Shown here: in pieces, positions 45,940 through 46,699 of the stretch
Numbering within the stretch: position 1 is the first letter of the stretch
How the letters are laid out: each line of letters begins with the position of its first letter
Assembly (NCBI GenBank): GCA_913041535.1
Contig: CAJWJK010000014.1
Coordinates: forward strand, 1 to 46,699
DNA: 46,699 nucleotides
Direction of reading: 5' to 3'
From: an uncultured Alphaproteobacteria bacterium
GTDB lineage: Bacteria; Pseudomonadota; Alphaproteobacteria; VGEJ01
Position numbers and translations under genes: made by a program
Notes under the pieces: model-generated
Told to the model about the DNA's origin: nothing
Databases searched by the model: none
The model's input: the letters and a program-made list of their open reading frames with translations, nothing else

Positions 45940-46699
45940 ATGAGCAAAACTTCTTCGACAAATAAAACAATTACTTTTGGATGCAGACTTAATATTTACG
46001 AATCTCAAGTCATGCAGAATCTTGCCGATGAAGCAGGGCTGAAAGATACCATTATTGTGAATACATGTGCAGTTACGGCTGAAGCTGAACGAAAAGCAGT
46101 GCAAACAATCCGCAAGATGCAGCGACAAAACCCAGAAGCGGGGATAATCGTCACTGGATGCGCCGCACAAATTAACCCAGACAAGTTTCTAAATATAAAA
46201 GGCGTGTCTAAGGTTCTGGGCAATCAAGATAAAATGAAGTTAGACAGCTTTGTTCAAGATCAACAAAGAATTGTCAGCGACATTATGCAAGTAAAAGAAA
46301 CTGCAACCCACATGGTCAGCAGTTTCGATGACAAAACGCGCGCGTTTATTGAAATTCAAAATGGATGCAATCATCGCTGTACTTTTTGCACCATTCCCTT
46401 TGGTCGGGGTAACAGTCGCAGTGTGCCCATCGGTGCAATTGTGACACAAATTCGACATCTTGTGGCCCAAGGCATTCACGAAGTTGTTTTTACAGGCGTC
46501 GACATTACTTCTTATGGCGAAGATTTACCCCATGAAGCTCCCCTGGCCCGCCTCATCCGTCGTGTTCTGGTGAATGTGCCAGAGTTAAAAAGACTGCGCC
46601 TTTCATCCATTGACCCCGTTGAATTTGATGATGAATTATTCGACCTTTTCCATACTGAAACAAGGCTGTTGCCACATATTCATATCAGCTTACAAGCGG
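45940..46699 (+). CDS. mtaB: tRNA threonylcarbamoyladenosine methylthiotransferase, 5' part (cut by window end)
   Basis: A radical SAM enzyme that adds a methylthio group to t6A37 in tRNAs reading ANN codons. The frame is open to the right edge with 253 codons. The N-terminal domain has the three cluster cysteines C15 (in ITFGCRLN), C43 (NTCAVT) and C74 (TGCAAQ). The radical SAM CxxxCxxC motif is C143, C147 and C150 in NGCNHRCTFC. The FGCRLN-Y-E-S-x-V start favours the MtaB subgroup over MiaB or RimO. ATG 45940 has no clear ribosome-binding site and lies 24 bases past the tRNA-His CCA end, so it may be read through from the tRNA. The missing part will be about 40 percent of the protein. Confidence 0.93.
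   Translation, partial: MSKTSSTNKTITFGCRLNIYESQVMQNLADEAGLKDTIIVNTCAVTAEAERKAVQTIRKMQRQNPEAGIIVTGCAAQINPDKFLNIKGVSKVLGNQDKMKLDSFVQDQQRIVSDIMQVKETATHMVSSFDDKTRAFIEIQNGCNHRCTFCTIPFGRGNSRSVPIGAIVTQIRHLVAQGIHEVVFTGVDITSYGEDLPHEAPLARLIRRVLVNVPELKRLRLSSIDPVEFDDELFDLFHTETRLLPHIHISLQA

Noticed and set aside
1-46699. CRISPR array, insertion sequence, phage or integrase genes
   Set aside because: No regularly spaced repeats, transposase, integrase or long terminal inverted repeats were seen, including around the two tRNA genes.

Overview
This 46.7 kb window looks like chromosome of an alphaproteobacterium, probably a marine, Rhodospirillales-like lineage with moderate-to-low GC. That placement is an inference from gene content (gltBD, YfgM-BamB, GlnE, a TyrS/AnmK divergent pair, ATP-type PEP carboxykinase, PhhB) and from frequent GTG and TTG starts; no rRNA is present to confirm it. 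I see no transposase, integrase, phage gene or CRISPR array.

Layout. (1) 1-4.6 kb: the C-terminal two thirds of glutamate synthase large subunit (gltB, cut by the left edge) and gltD. (2) 4.6-8.4 kb: a mixed set holding a GNAT acetyltransferase behind a possible SDR remnant, a keto-pentenoate hydratase/FAH-fold enzyme, a CxxC thioredoxin-fold protein and a Tat-exported orphan solute-binding protein. (3) 8.4-19.7 kb: housekeeping backbone with a YfgM-like anchor protein, BamB lipoprotein, GlnE, a giant AsmA/DUF3971 protein, TyrRS, AnmK and an alpha/beta hydrolase. (4) 19.9-22.3 kb: a sulfur/Fe-S operon (cysE, cysteine desulfurase, 2Fe-2S ferredoxin). (5) 22.4-26 kb: membrane proteins (EamA transporter, fatty acid hydroxylase/sterol desaturase, VTT/TVP38 protein, rhomboid protease).

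(6) 26-41 kb: an accessory catabolic region and the most interesting part. On the plus strand are a DUF1932-type dehydrogenase and, after a divergent FAH-fold hydratase, a tightly coupled hyuA-hyuB pair followed by a secreted EF-hand protein. Facing them on the minus strand is a long run of co-directional genes: a polar amino-acid ABC transporter (ATPase, binding protein, two permeases), SDR, class III CoA-transferase, crotonase, rhodanese and a class III aminotransferase. The likely theme is uptake of a cyclic or modified amino acid, ATP-dependent ring opening by HyuAB, transamination and CoA-linked breakdown. No known pathway that I recognise has exactly this set, and the substrate is unknown.

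(7) 41-46.7 kb: pckA, tRNA-Asn, a second EamA transporter, phhB, a class I aminotransferase, tRNA-His and the 5' part of mtaB, which runs off the right edge.

No recognisable DNA-binding regulator is encoded anywhere in the window, so control of the catabolic region must come from elsewhere.
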